From Phoebastria nigripes (lineage: Eukaryota > Chordata > Aves > Procellariiformes > Diomedeidae), in assembly GCA_035582835.1 (NCBI GenBank), contig JAYKAV010002564.1:726075-790074 (forward strand): a stretch of 64,000 nt of DNA, read 5' to 3'. The notes beneath the pieces were generated by a model that did not search any database, was not told the origin of the DNA, and worked only from the letters and a program-made list of their open reading frames with translations. A program made the position numbers and the translations under genes. Numbering within the stretch: position 1 is the stretch's first letter; the number at the start of each line of letters is the position of its first letter. Shown here in pieces: positions 45,292-56,490 of the stretch.

Positions 45292-47514
45292 CTGAAACAC
45301 AACATCGCCTCAGTGGTCACCCAGGTCCCTGCTGCCCCAACCCCTCCCAGTGCCCAGGCTGCGTCCCTAAGCAGCCATCTGCACCGAGGACAACATCTGC
45401 ATTGACAGCAGGGCTACAACAGGGCGCTTGATCTTCTGCTAGAGGGGTGTAGAGCCCAATGGTTATGAAGGACATGAGGGCCCAGACACCTGGATTCCCT
45501 CACAAGCGATGGGAAGCCCAGTCAACCCCCACGTTTCCTGACCCTTGACATCTCCAAAGCCACCAGGAGCATCACCCAGCATCACGTCAATGCTGTGGCC
45601 AGCTCGGAGCCTCCTGGGGACATTGAGGACACTCCTAGGGGGAGGTTCACCTGGCGAGGCTCCGTGGGATGAAGGAAGGGGTGTTTGCATCCCCAGGAGA
45701 GATGAGAAAGGTTAGTCTGGACAAAGCCAGCCCCCCCGCCTACCCCGTTTCTCAGGCAGGGACCCATCAGGCACCTGCAGAGCCAACACACAGCAGCAGC
45801 CAGACCTCGCTTTATGCAGGGACCCAGCGCTGGTGTGGGACCCTCAGGACTTGCTCCCAGCCCTGGGAGAGCTTCCAAGGACGGGAACGGGAGAGGAGCA
45901 GCACATTGCTCTTCCTCCAGCCTCAGGGAGCTTTAGCAGGGCACATTTTGAGGATGGATGAAAGCAGGGAAGAGCCGGCTTTACACAGCTGTGGAGGGCT
46001 CAGCATGCATGTCAAAGGGTCAGCCCTTTCACCATGTCACAGGTACCATGTCCTGGGTGGCTCGAGGCTCCTGTCCGCCTCCCAACCCCACACAGCCCAG
46101 CTCCCCCGGCCAGCCCCACTCCCTGACGGGGCACGGGGAAGGTGCTCGGCTCACTGCCAGGGCTGCAGCACCCCCCGCCCCAGCCCAGCAGGGTCTGAAG
46201 CACCCCCCAAGGACGGGGACACCCACCCCCCACCCCACGGTCTTGCAGATGTGGCATTTGCTCCTGCACACAAAGCTGGTAGAAAGTGCCTCCACGACCC
46301 AGATCTGGACCCAAAGTGCCTCTCTAACCCAGCAGAAGGCAAGCTTGCAAAGGGAAGATCAGAGCAGGCAAGAAGCCAAGGGAATTAATGGTGTCAGTGG
46401 GATTAAGGAAGATAAAAGGCTATCCAGTGGGAAGCAAACAGCCGAGCAGGTGTGCAGATAACCAAGGAAGGAGTTTCTGGGGGCATGTAAGCTCTGGCAT
46501 GGGAGGAACCCCCTTTCCTGCACTCCTTCTCCCCTCTCAGTGAAGCCTCCACGCCCGGAGCATCGTCCCCCAGCACCGGCTGCTCCTCCATCCTTCCCAC
46601 AGCAGCGGAAAAAAGAGCGTTCTCACCTCAAAAAGTCGGCCAGAGAGACCTGGGGGTGTTCCTGCCCCAAAACGGCTCTGCCGTGCCATCTCCAGCTGCC
46701 TNTCAGGTGAATCATGCACTGAGTTACCCAGCGCTCGGCTCCACACCCGCGCACCTTCCTCCTGTGCTGCCGGTCCCGGGGGGGGTGCTGCGGGGGGGAC
46801 AGCGGTGGGGGGCCAGGGAGGCCCCACGCCAGGCAGAGGCAGCCCTTCTCACACCGAAACGGGCTAATTACGTGACTCCCACCCCACCAAGGTCCACGCC
46901 ACAAGTGCAGGCTTCGCCACCCCAACATCTCTGCTTAGAAAAAGCTACAGACACCAAAGGCAGGGTTGAGGTTTCCTGGGCTCATGGTGGCATCTGGTTG
47001 ACTTAAAAACCAGCCTGGTGGCAGGTCTTGCTCCTTGGGGGAAGGTCCCCAGCCTCCCACCGGACGCCCTGCTGCCCCGGCCCCAGGAGCCGACCTGGGC
47101 TGCAGCACGACCCGTCCCTGCAGCATCCCAGGGCCCTGGGCTAGCCGGGAGCATCACCTCTCGTTTCATCCTTCATCCCTTCCAACAGCAGCGTTTGCAG
47201 TGGGAACGCAAAAAGTTACGGCAAAAGGAAAGGCATCCGTCACCGGCACTGCTGGGAGCAGCAGGACCCCCCGGCAGCTGCGCAGGGGACAGGGTGGCTG
47301 GAGAAACCCCTTTGCCGGCTCATGGGTGGGTTCATCCTCTCCCCACGCACATCTCCATGCATGGCAAGCCGGGCGACATCCCAAACTGGGAGTAAAACCT
47401 GGCGTTATCTCCTTTAGGATCAAGCTCTTGGAGGCAGAGCTGCTGGGATCCATCCCGGCCAGGCAGAGGAAAGAGCTGCAGTAAATAACCCTTCTGCAGG
47501 TGGGGAGCTTGGGG

Positions 47515-47555
47515 GCTATTTTTTATCCAGTTTGGGGGTTTTTTTGGGGGGTCCT
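47515..47555. repeat. G/T low-complexity tract
   Basis: Alternating T runs and G runs (GGGGG, GGGGGG) over about 40 bases, like those in the PPP1R12B introns. Confidence 0.8.
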
Positions 47556-50388
47556 TCCTGGATTTTGAAACCCCGCGTGTGTCTTCCACAGCCACGTGTA
47601 TCAGAACCTCACTTGAAAAGTGCAAGGAGTGACTTTCAGCGGTGCAGTTTGTCCAGGAGGGTTGGGAGCTCCCAGCCCAGCACAAAACACCCATTTATTG
47701 CAAATGCACCAAATGGGAGGCCAAATTGCAACAGCAAAGGCAACGCTCAGCTGGAAAACACTGCCGGTGCCCATCGACGGAGGTTTTGCAGACACTTTTT
47801 TGCAAGCGCACGCCACCCCCGAGCATCTCTGAGAGCTGCTCCAACAGCCAGACCCTGCAGTCGAACGGCTACGGGATGCACCGATTACTCTTTTTCCCCG
47901 TGTTTTTAATGAGCTCGGCATCTTCCTGATGCCACAGAAGTTTCATGAAAGGCAGGAGGCAAAACAAGCAAACCCCAAAGACGCTGTTTTGGTTGATCTT
48001 GTGCTTTAGGGGACCTGGGCCAGGAATTTTGGTTGCTTGAGGTTATCAACCCGCAACTTGGCTGGGACACGGAAGTGACAATGGTCCAGGAAATGCCATC
48101 CCCAGGTGAGTCCCACGGCCCCCGTCCCCCCGCGTCGGGGCAGGAGGGCAGTGGAGGACCAGTGCTCACGCTCACACAGCGCAGCAGCGAGGGGATGGAG
48201 ACATGCCCTTGTCACACGGGGCACGAAGATGGTTGGATGAGACCAGCCAAGACACCAACATCTCGGTATCTTCCCAGAGGCTCTTTCAAGCCTCCCAGGT
48301 TTTTCTTGCAGTCACCCCCACGTCCCAGCCCCAAAGGTTTCGGGGGGATGGTGGGGTCCGGTCCTGCTCTGTGCCCACGGCGGATGAAGGACTTTTTGAT
48401 GGCATCAGAAGGGACCCATCCAGGGGTCACTCATCTTGGCTGGGTATATCTGCAGCGCAGCCAAGGAGGCTGCTCGGGGCTGTCTCTGCGGTGTGGGCCA
48501 GGTCCCCAGAGGCCAGCGCCAGAGCCCCTCCACCCAAGGCAACGCCAGATCCCAGCCTGACCTCAGGCCTCATGTGCAGGACATGGTAATTCAGAGGATG
48601 CAACCACCGAGGTCCTGGACCTCAGGAGCATCCCTTCTCCACAGCCTGCAGCTCTGAGACCAGCATGGACCACGATCACCAGCTCCTCCTGTGGATTTAT
48701 CCATCTTGGATGTCTGTGGAGGTCAACCTGCTTGGACCTGCTCCACATGGAGCCCCCCAAACTTGCTGAGCATCTAAGAGGCTCTCCACGCTCCACTAGC
48801 TCCTTCTTCTGCCCTTGGACCTCAGACACGGCCACCTTCACGCCCCATGGAGTGGCTGCAACCGCTGCAAACACCAGAATCGGCATCACACGGCCACAAC
48901 ACGGCAGCCAACTCCCCGTAACTCGGCGGTGGATGGAGCTGGGGGGCTGGAGCAAGATGCTGCAGGTGCCCCACAGCCACCACGTCCTGCTCCGGGGTGA
49001 ATCAGGAGCTGCTGTATTTAACCCCCCACCCCGCTGAGGGTTATTTAATGCAAAGGACTACAAGGGTTCTCCAAAGCTTTCCAGCGGCCGAGGATGCCTG
49101 GCCTTCTTTCATTTTTTCACCTGTCTGCTAGAGTCACTGTCGGCGCCGGCAGCTCAACATCCCAAGGGCCAGGCGGCACTGGGCGGCACTGGGAGCTGCA
49201 GGCATCCTTGCAAGCCAGCCCGCTGGGAAGAAGGGGTTGCCTCGGTGCCCCTTTGTATGGGGTGACAGCGATGGGGACAGGGGTGGGATGCTGTCCCCTG
49301 CTTGCCACATGGCCAGCAGCTCCCCGCAGCCCCGCTATGATCTCACAGCTGCTTTTCATCCCATAAAACCACCCCTTGGACGGGGTTTTTACCCTCATGG
49401 GGCAGCCAGAGCATTTCCAAGCAGGGCTCTTGCTGCAAGAAGAGCAACACGGGGGGATTTTTCCCCATGATGGTGCTGGGGTTTGCTAGGAGGAAAGCAA
49501 AGCTGCCGGAGGAGCCGCAGGCAGGTGAGCAGATGCTGCCTGGGGCAGTCTGGATGCTTTCCAGCTCGCTGCAGGTGAGGTAACGTTTTTGCAGCGCTGG
49601 CTCTCCAACCTGACCTGTATTTCTGTGCAAACAGCAATCTCTGCCAAAGCGTGATGGGGGTGAGCTCTGCAGGCAGCTGAGTTTGGGAAGAAGAAAAAGG
49701 CCGGGCAGGGCTGAGCACCCATGGTGGGGGATGCTGCTGCCTGCCTCTCGCCCCAAGCAACAGCACCCAGAGCTGCAAGGCAGTGGCTTTGCAGGGGCCC
49801 CGGCCATGGGGCAATGCCCCTCTCCTGCCCCCAGGTGCCGGATCCTGCACCCCAGGTCTGGGGCAGGTTGAGTCCTGGCTCTGCCCTGCACCCACAGACA
49901 GCGGGCAGATGGGGTCCAGGCCCCCGACGCCCTGCAAGCTCCCAGGGGTGCACAGTAAGGACAGGGGGTGCAAAGCAAGGGTGCAAGCGGGGCGTGCAGT
50001 GCTGCTGGGTGAGGGGACCCCAGGGGAGCCCCCTGCCATGACGCAGGACCCGCTCTGCACCCAAACATGCGGTACAGGGTGGGCAGCACCCAGTGCAGGG
50101 CACCCGGCCAAGCCAACCCCCCTCCAGCACCCATGTCCTCGGGCACCCAGCGCAGCACTGCCCTCCGGGGTGCGGGGGCTCCCTGTGCCGCAGGCTTGGG
50201 GCTGCGGCAGCCCCGCTGCAGCGCTCTGCAGCACGACAAGGCGCAGGCTGCGATTGCGATGCTGCTCACATCCCGCTGCACATGCTGCCCCGGCCCAGCG
50301 GAGCTGCAATCCCCAGGGATGGGGNAGCATGGCAGGGGCACGCCGAGGGGCACAGGGTTCTGAGCACCTGCAGCACGGCAGACGGCCT

Positions 50389-50930
50389 CTGTGTGTGTGT
50401 GCACGTGTGCAAGTGCTTGTGCATGGGGCGTGCATGCACGTCTGTGCACACGTGCAAGTGCTTGTGCATGGGATATGCAAGCATGTATGAGGGTATGTGC
50501 ACTTATGCAAGTGCTTGTGCAGTGTGCAAGCATGTGTGTGCGAGTGCTTGTGCACAGGGTATGTATACACGTGTGTGGGTGGAAGTGCTTGTGCACAGGC
50601 AGCGCATGCATGTGTGTGCAAGTGCTGACAGGTGTGTGCACGTGCACGTGTATGAGCACATCTGCTCACGGATGTGTCGGGGTGCAAATGCTTGTGCACG
50701 TGTGCAGCACTCGTGTGGCTCTGCAAGCACTCGTGCACATGGGTGTGCGTGTACCCACATGGGTGTGTGCATGCCAGTGCCTGGAGTCTGTGTAAGAGCT
50801 TGCACATAGATATGTTTGCGCACATGTCCTCTGCATGCCAGCGTGCATGTGTGTGCACAGCTGCTCGTGGGTCATGTTTGCATGTGTGTGCATTAGTGCA
50901 CATGTGTGCACGATGCTGGAAGGGGATGGT
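50389..50930. repeat. Degenerate TG/CA-rich minisatellite
   Basis: Alternating purine-pyrimidine sequence over about 540 bp. A core GCAAGTGCTTGTGCA recurs exactly or nearly at 50409, 50454, 50507, 50540, 50581, 50618 and 50684, with spacings of about 33-66 bp. The right half is more degenerate. The composition favours Z-DNA and slippage. Confidence 0.9.
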
Positions 50931-51964
50931 GCACAATGCATGGAGCACCCGCGCATTTGTGTGCCTGCACATGCACATTTACCATGCAAACCCCTGCACN
51001 TGGGGGGACACCAAGACAGCGTGTCCCCCCCTCTCAGTGCCACTGCGAGCAGCTGCTGATTGATTTCTGGAAATAATTTATATCGCAATAAGGAAAAACT
51101 CTCCCAGCAGGCATGGGAGCCCCGGGCGGCGGGGGGGACATAGCGGGGACGAGCCGTGGGGGGGACAAGCCACAGTAGGCACTCGGCTGGGGAAAACACT
51201 GCTTTGGGGATTATTTGGGGGGCTTTGGGGTGCTGCCCAGGGCTGGGGGGTTGCAGGCAGCATCAGGCCTCGCTGCAGTGGCTATTTTTGAACAGGGCGA
51301 GCTAATTAGCATCATTAATTGCTCCGTCACCTGCCCCAGCAGCCCATGTGCTCACTGGGTACTGGTGGAGCTGAGGACTGGGGGGAAACTGAGGCACGGG
51401 AGGGGCTGGGAGGGAGCACAGGCTCATGGGGACCCTGTTGCTGCCCCCCCGCCTGGGTCCCCTGGAGCCCCGTGAGATGTTGCGGCCCCTGCCACGGGGA
51501 TGGGGGGCTGATCCTGCCACCCACGAGGGGCCAGGGCTGGGCAGCGTGGGGCAGGGTGTGGGGTGACTTGGGGCAGGTGGGGGGGCAGGGCCCTGGGGGG
51601 CAGCCTGGGCAGGTTGGGGGCAGCCAGGGTGCAGCGTGTGGGGCAGGAGGGCAGGCTGTGGGGCAGTGTGTCCTTGGGCACATCCCCTCTCTGCCACCAC
51701 CTCACTGGGTGTCCTTGGTCACATCCCCTGTCCCCCACCACACACGGTGCAGATACAAGCAGGGCAGCCCAACCCCTCGGCTGCGGGTGCGAAGCCGCTC
51801 CCAGCCCCACGGAGCAGATTCCCGGGCAGAAGGGCCCGTCCCAGCACCCTGACCCTGCCCGATGCCGAGCCAGGCCACCCCGGTGCCACCGGGAGGGTGT
51901 CAGGGCAGCCGAGCGGTGCGGGGGCCTCAGCCGGCGGCACTGCAATGCAGTCCTGCTTGGGCTC

Positions 51965-52032
51965 CGCTTGCTTTTTTTTTTTTTCCTTCTTTTGCAATTT
52001 TTCTTTTTTTTTTTTTCCTCCTTTTTGCAAGC
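51965..52032. repeat. Twin poly-T tracts inside a short inverted repeat
   Basis: Two runs of about 13-14 T separated by a CCTTCTTTTGCAA spacer, enclosed by GCTTGC (51966-51971) and GCAAGC (52027-52032). Confidence 0.8.
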
Positions 52033-52303
52033 TGCGGCAGCCGCTGGCAGGGCTGGGGCAGCCATCGGAGCCATCCCGGCTGGAGGTGGGAAAGGAGCTC
52101 AGCCCCCCCCCCCCGCTATCCCTGCTGTCCCCTGAAACACCGCTCAGCTGCCCCNGCCGAGGACATTCGCTGCGATTCCTCCAGCGCTTGAAGTTTTCTC
52201 TTTATTCTTCCTGCAAAACTGCACTGGTTTGGAGCTGCCCCCGCCCCCCCCCATCCCTCCACCAAGACCACAGTGTCTTAAGGACATAAATAAATAAAGG
52301 CGG

Positions 52304-52313
52304 CTATAAATAA
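52304..52313. promoter_or_regulatory. Perfect MEF2 consensus CTATAAATAA
   Basis: Matches YTAWWWWTAR exactly, in a small AT-rich island (52180-52380) with further TAAATAAATAAA and TTAATAAAT words in otherwise GC-rich intron. Confidence 0.35.
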
Positions 52314-52619
52314 CCATTTCTATCGGTCCTTGGCCCGAGAACAAGCGTGGGTTAAGGCATCATTAATAAATACCAGCTGGGAAGGGGAGTGTGCTGGCTG
52401 GGAAGGGGCTCTCACCGCCCCCCCACCCCTGCTAACCCCTGCAGATCCCCCCAGCTCCTCCCCGGGGAGCAGCACCCCTCAGTGGGTGCTGATGGGTATG
52501 GTAGGACCCACCCCACACCCTCCAAAGCAGCCGGGAGCTCCCCACAGAGCAGGACAGGGTGGGCTTTGCCCAGGCGGCTGCTGTGGGGCCCCCACATGCT
52601 GTCTGGCGGGGAGGACCCC

Positions 52620-53098
52620 ACGCAGCGCATCACCCATGCACCCAAATTACACTGTCCCTGCGGCACGTTGTCCCCGCAGCCCCCCAGGTGCTGCCCCCAG
52701 ACCCCCTGTGCATTATCCTGCACCCTGCACCACCCTGCTCCCCCAATGTGGGACCCCTGCCCTCAGTGCATTACCCCAAGCCCCACAACGCATCACCCCC
52801 ATGGTGCATTTCCCCCCAGAGCCCCTAATGCACCCCCCAGTGCCTGATCCTCCACCCTGCAGTGCAGCACNCCAAATCCACCACTGCAGCACCCCCACAT
52901 CCCACAGGACATTATCCCATGCCCCATGCCGCAGCTTCCCAGACCCCCTAACACATCACCCCAGACCCCCCCCAACGCATACTCCTGCATGATGCATCGC
53001 CCCCAGACCCCCTAATACATCCCCCCTGCACCCCGCGGTGCATTACCCTGTATACCCCGATGCGTTGCCCCCCAACCCCCCGATGCATTGCCCCCAGC
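52620..53098. repeat. C-rich degenerate minisatellite
   Basis: Repeated words of the type GCATCACCCCAGACCCCCTAA, period about 30-36 bp, over about 480 bp; strongly C-rich on +, hence G-rich in the SYT2 pre-mRNA. Copies are diverged. One N at 52871. Confidence 0.85.
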
Positions 53099-53239
53099 TG
53101 CAAACATCTGGCCTAGAAGGAGCCACCTCCAGCACAGCCCCCCAGGGGCTGTATCCAGCAAACCCCCCTCCAGGCTCAGACCCCATCACCGCCAAAATCC
53201 TACCCTGACACCCACCCCCCCACACCCCCCCGCTATTAA

Positions 53240-53450
53240 AGCCCTTATAAACTGCACTGAGCCCAAAACGAGCCTGTCGGGGCTTTGGCCCCTTGCTGGT
53301 GTAAACCCCTCTGGCTCCGTCACCCTTGCAGGGACTCCGCTGATTTACACTGGGGNAGGAGCTGGCTCCGGCTCAACCGTGCTCCAAAGGGACGAGACCC
53401 GCTCCCCCATTGACATGGAGCCAGTGTAATTAAAAGCCGGGCTGAGTTTC
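53240..53450. repeat. Possible relic of an ancient amniote interspersed repeat
   Basis: Contains GCTGATTTACACTGG followed by GGAGCTGGCTCC, and CCATTGACATGGAGCCAGTG. These resemble words I remember from old repeats shared by turtles, crocodiles and birds. The resemblance is partial and from memory only. Confidence 0.3.
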
Positions 53451-55934
53451 ATTTGCCGGCGGCGCCCCAAGGTCTGGTGGGATGGCAATCCCAGGCTGGA
53501 GCCAGCGATCCCACCTCCATCCATCCCCGGGGCATTTCCCTGTATTGGGAAAAGCATTTTTGACCCCAGAAAATCCCTTTCATGAGCCCTTCATCCCTCC
53601 TCCTCCTGCAAAAGGCTCCATCCCAGAGAGCCCCCCGGCTGCTGCAAGCCAAAAAAAGGGGGATTTGGGGTTTCCCCAACAATGGTCCCTTTGGCAGAGC
53701 ATCGCGGGCACCCGCTGCCCCGGGCAGAGGCTCCTCCACCTCCACACCCACTGACGGCACGGGACGGGAGATGGAAGGAGAGGGGAGTTCATAGGCAAGA
53801 ATTCGTCAGTTGGGGTGGGGGTTTTTGGGGACCATGCAGGCAGAAGCGGGGTGTGCGGACAAGCGACGGGCGGGTCTTCGCTTCAAAAAAGCATTTGACC
53901 ACCACGATTGCCCACCCGGGGTCCTCGGGACCCCTCTCCTCCAGCCCCCCCGCTGCAATCCTGCCCTCATCAGCCGAGATGTTGCATGAAGGACCGGAGC
54001 CAGGGAGGGAATTTGGGGACATACGGAAGGAGCGGGATGTCCCTGGCCACAGCAGCACCCAGGCAAGCTCAGTGCTCCCCGGCAGGGTGGGGGATTTTGG
54101 GGGATCCAGCTGCTGGAAACCCCCCTGCTCCTCCGCGGGGGCGGCTTTGGNAGCCGAAACCTCTCCCCTCCGGGGAGGCGAAGCCCGCTGCGACGACGGA
54201 GGGCAGAAAGCAGCAACAAATCAAGATTAATGAGGCTGAGGCAGCAATTAGCGCCAGCAGCCGCTGGCGGAGTGCCAGGCTGGGCTGTGGGCAGGCGGGT
54301 AAGGGGGAGCCCGACCCCCGGCTCTCCCAGCCCAGGGTCCTGGGTGCTGGCTTGTCCCAGGGAGACCCCAATCGGGGGCGGGGGGAAGCTCATTAGCTAA
54401 TGAAGGGCTGCTGCCATCATGGGCCCAGAGCAATGGGTTATTGCTCCTTTACGGGACGGCAAAGCTGGGGCTGCGGTGCCCATTAAGCCCACGGGCTGTA
54501 AGTTGTCCTGCTGGGATGGAGACGTGGGGACCCCCCAGCCCTCCAGGAGCGTCAGCTTTGGGACCCCAAAACCTGCACTGCCCCGTGCCACTGCTTGGGC
54601 TTGGATAACCAGTAATGAAACTCCCGAACTGGTCCCAAAGGGGAGCCCCCTTCCACCCCAATGTTGGCAGGAAGCCTGAGCACTAGGGAGCCGGCACGTT
54701 CCTGCGATGCATCCAGGGAACAAGCAGGGATTTCGGGGTAGAGCTGAGCTATTTGGCAGTGCCCCAGCTCAATGATGCCGGCAGCTCTTTTGCTCCCGGG
54801 AATAGCGGCCCAAGGGGTGCGGGGGAGATCCCATCTCTGCCGGACCCACAGATGTGACGACTGCGCGTCCCTCCGGCCTCTCGCACAAGTGAAGAGCCCC
54901 TCAGAGCTCCCGTGGTTTTGGGACCGGCGCGTCCGGCGTCAACACAGAGGGGACATGCCAGGCCAGAGTTTCAGCTCACAGCAATGAGATAGGAGAGTCT
55001 AATTAAGGCAAAAACACGACTTGGCTTCCAATGGTCATTTAATTAACAGAGAATTTCTGGCAAATGATGTGCAGAGGCACAGGGAGACCGAGGGATCAGT
55101 AGGAGGGAGAGGAGGGGGAGCTGGGGACAGGGACGCTGCAGGACCGCGGTGTGAAGGGGCTCTGCCACAACCCAGCCCAGCAAACCCTTGCCCCTTCCCC
55201 AGCCCCAGCACAAACCCGCAATAGCTGCATTAGCGGCGCCAGATCAGACCCTCCGTCAGCAGCTCCCGGGGCTCGGAGAGCACTTTCCCCCCGGGACCCC
55301 CCCGCCACCTGCACCTCCCTCCTGAGTTACACTGCTGAGGGCAAGGGGAGTTTCCGCTCCTCCAGCCCCACGCTCCTCACGGGAGGATATTTATACCAGG
55401 CTGGGAAATGGGAGCCGGCAGCAGCACAGGTGAGGGGGTGTGATGGAGCGAGGATGCTCCGGTAGCAGCAAGTGGCACCCCGGGACGTGAGCTGCTGAGA
55501 CATCACCCACGGAGAAACGCATTCCCCTGTCCCCCCACCCAAGTACAAGCAGGTGCCGTTGGCCAGACCCCCCCCCAGCTCTCCGGCCCTCACAGCCCCG
55601 AACAGCGCAATGCTGCCTGCCTGCAGAGGGAAACCGAGGCACGGTGCAGGGCAGCAGCAATTTCAAAGAGAAACCCCACAAGCGGGGCTGAACCGTGCCA
55701 GCACAGGGGCGAACCACATCATCCCTCCCAGCTCAAAGCCATGTCGGGACCCTGCCCTCTGCCGCTGCCCGGGCTAGCAACGCAGCTGCCAGCGCCCGCC
55801 GGGACCCGCGGTGCTGCTCACCGTCCTGCCGGCCGGGCTCCAACAGCATCTCCAATGGGGACCGGAGCTGGCTTGCACCCTCCTTCCCCACCGAGGCATG
55901 CTCTGCTCGCTGCCTCTCATCACCAGCCAGCACC

Positions 55935-56070
55935 CAGCTTGTCTAATTAAAAATAATGATGTGCTGGGGCTCGGCAGCCCTGACTGCAGGCCCTTCCCGG
56001 GAGATGAGTAATTTGGAGGGGGAACCATACCGGAGAATTACATGGTTCCTGTAAAAATTTGATGAGCTGC
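55935..56070. other. AT-rich island, candidate conserved non-coding element
   Basis: TCTAATTAAAAATAATGATG through GGAGAATTACATGGTTCC to TGTAAAAATTTGATGAGC. Homeodomain-type TAAT cores in a GC-rich intron; no ORF or repeat signature. Confidence 0.35.
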
Positions 56071-56309
56071 CCAGCTGGTGGCGAGCACATCGCCTGCACG
56101 TCCCCACAGCCCCGCTCTGCCGCAGGGCCACATCCAGGGTCCCCACCCTCACCCCGAGCTGGAGGTGCCGGGGACGGACACCACAAATACGGGCAGGGCC
56201 AGGGACCCCGTGGTGAGCTCCTGCCTCGCTGCCCCACGTGCCGGGATCCAGGCAGATCCCCCGGCCTTGAGAAAGTGGACACAGCCCTGGGGGGAGCTCG
56301 TGGGGGAGA

Positions 56310-56490
56310 TCTTGTAAAATAAAAAATCAAAAAATAAATGCAAGGACTGGCGGTTTTAGAGGCTGGCACCTGCCTTTGATAGAGGACCTGCTCTCGTGTC
56401 ACAGCGGCTGCGTTATTTACAGCAAAACCAAGAGACGTCTAACAGTTAAATGCAGTCTTAAAGGTAGCCTTCATCCATCATTCGGGTACC
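56310..56490. other. AT-rich island, candidate conserved non-coding element
   Basis: Begins with TAAAATAAAAAATCAAAAAA, then unique complex sequence to about 56,490 with balanced base composition, unlike the GC-rich flanks. Confidence 0.3.

Noticed and set aside
49343..50978. Long - strand open frames (438 and 527 codons) with HTHAH-type repeats
   Set aside because: They are translations of the TG/CA minisatellite and GC-rich intron; the repetitive His/Thr/Cys composition follows the DNA repeat and no known domain is present.
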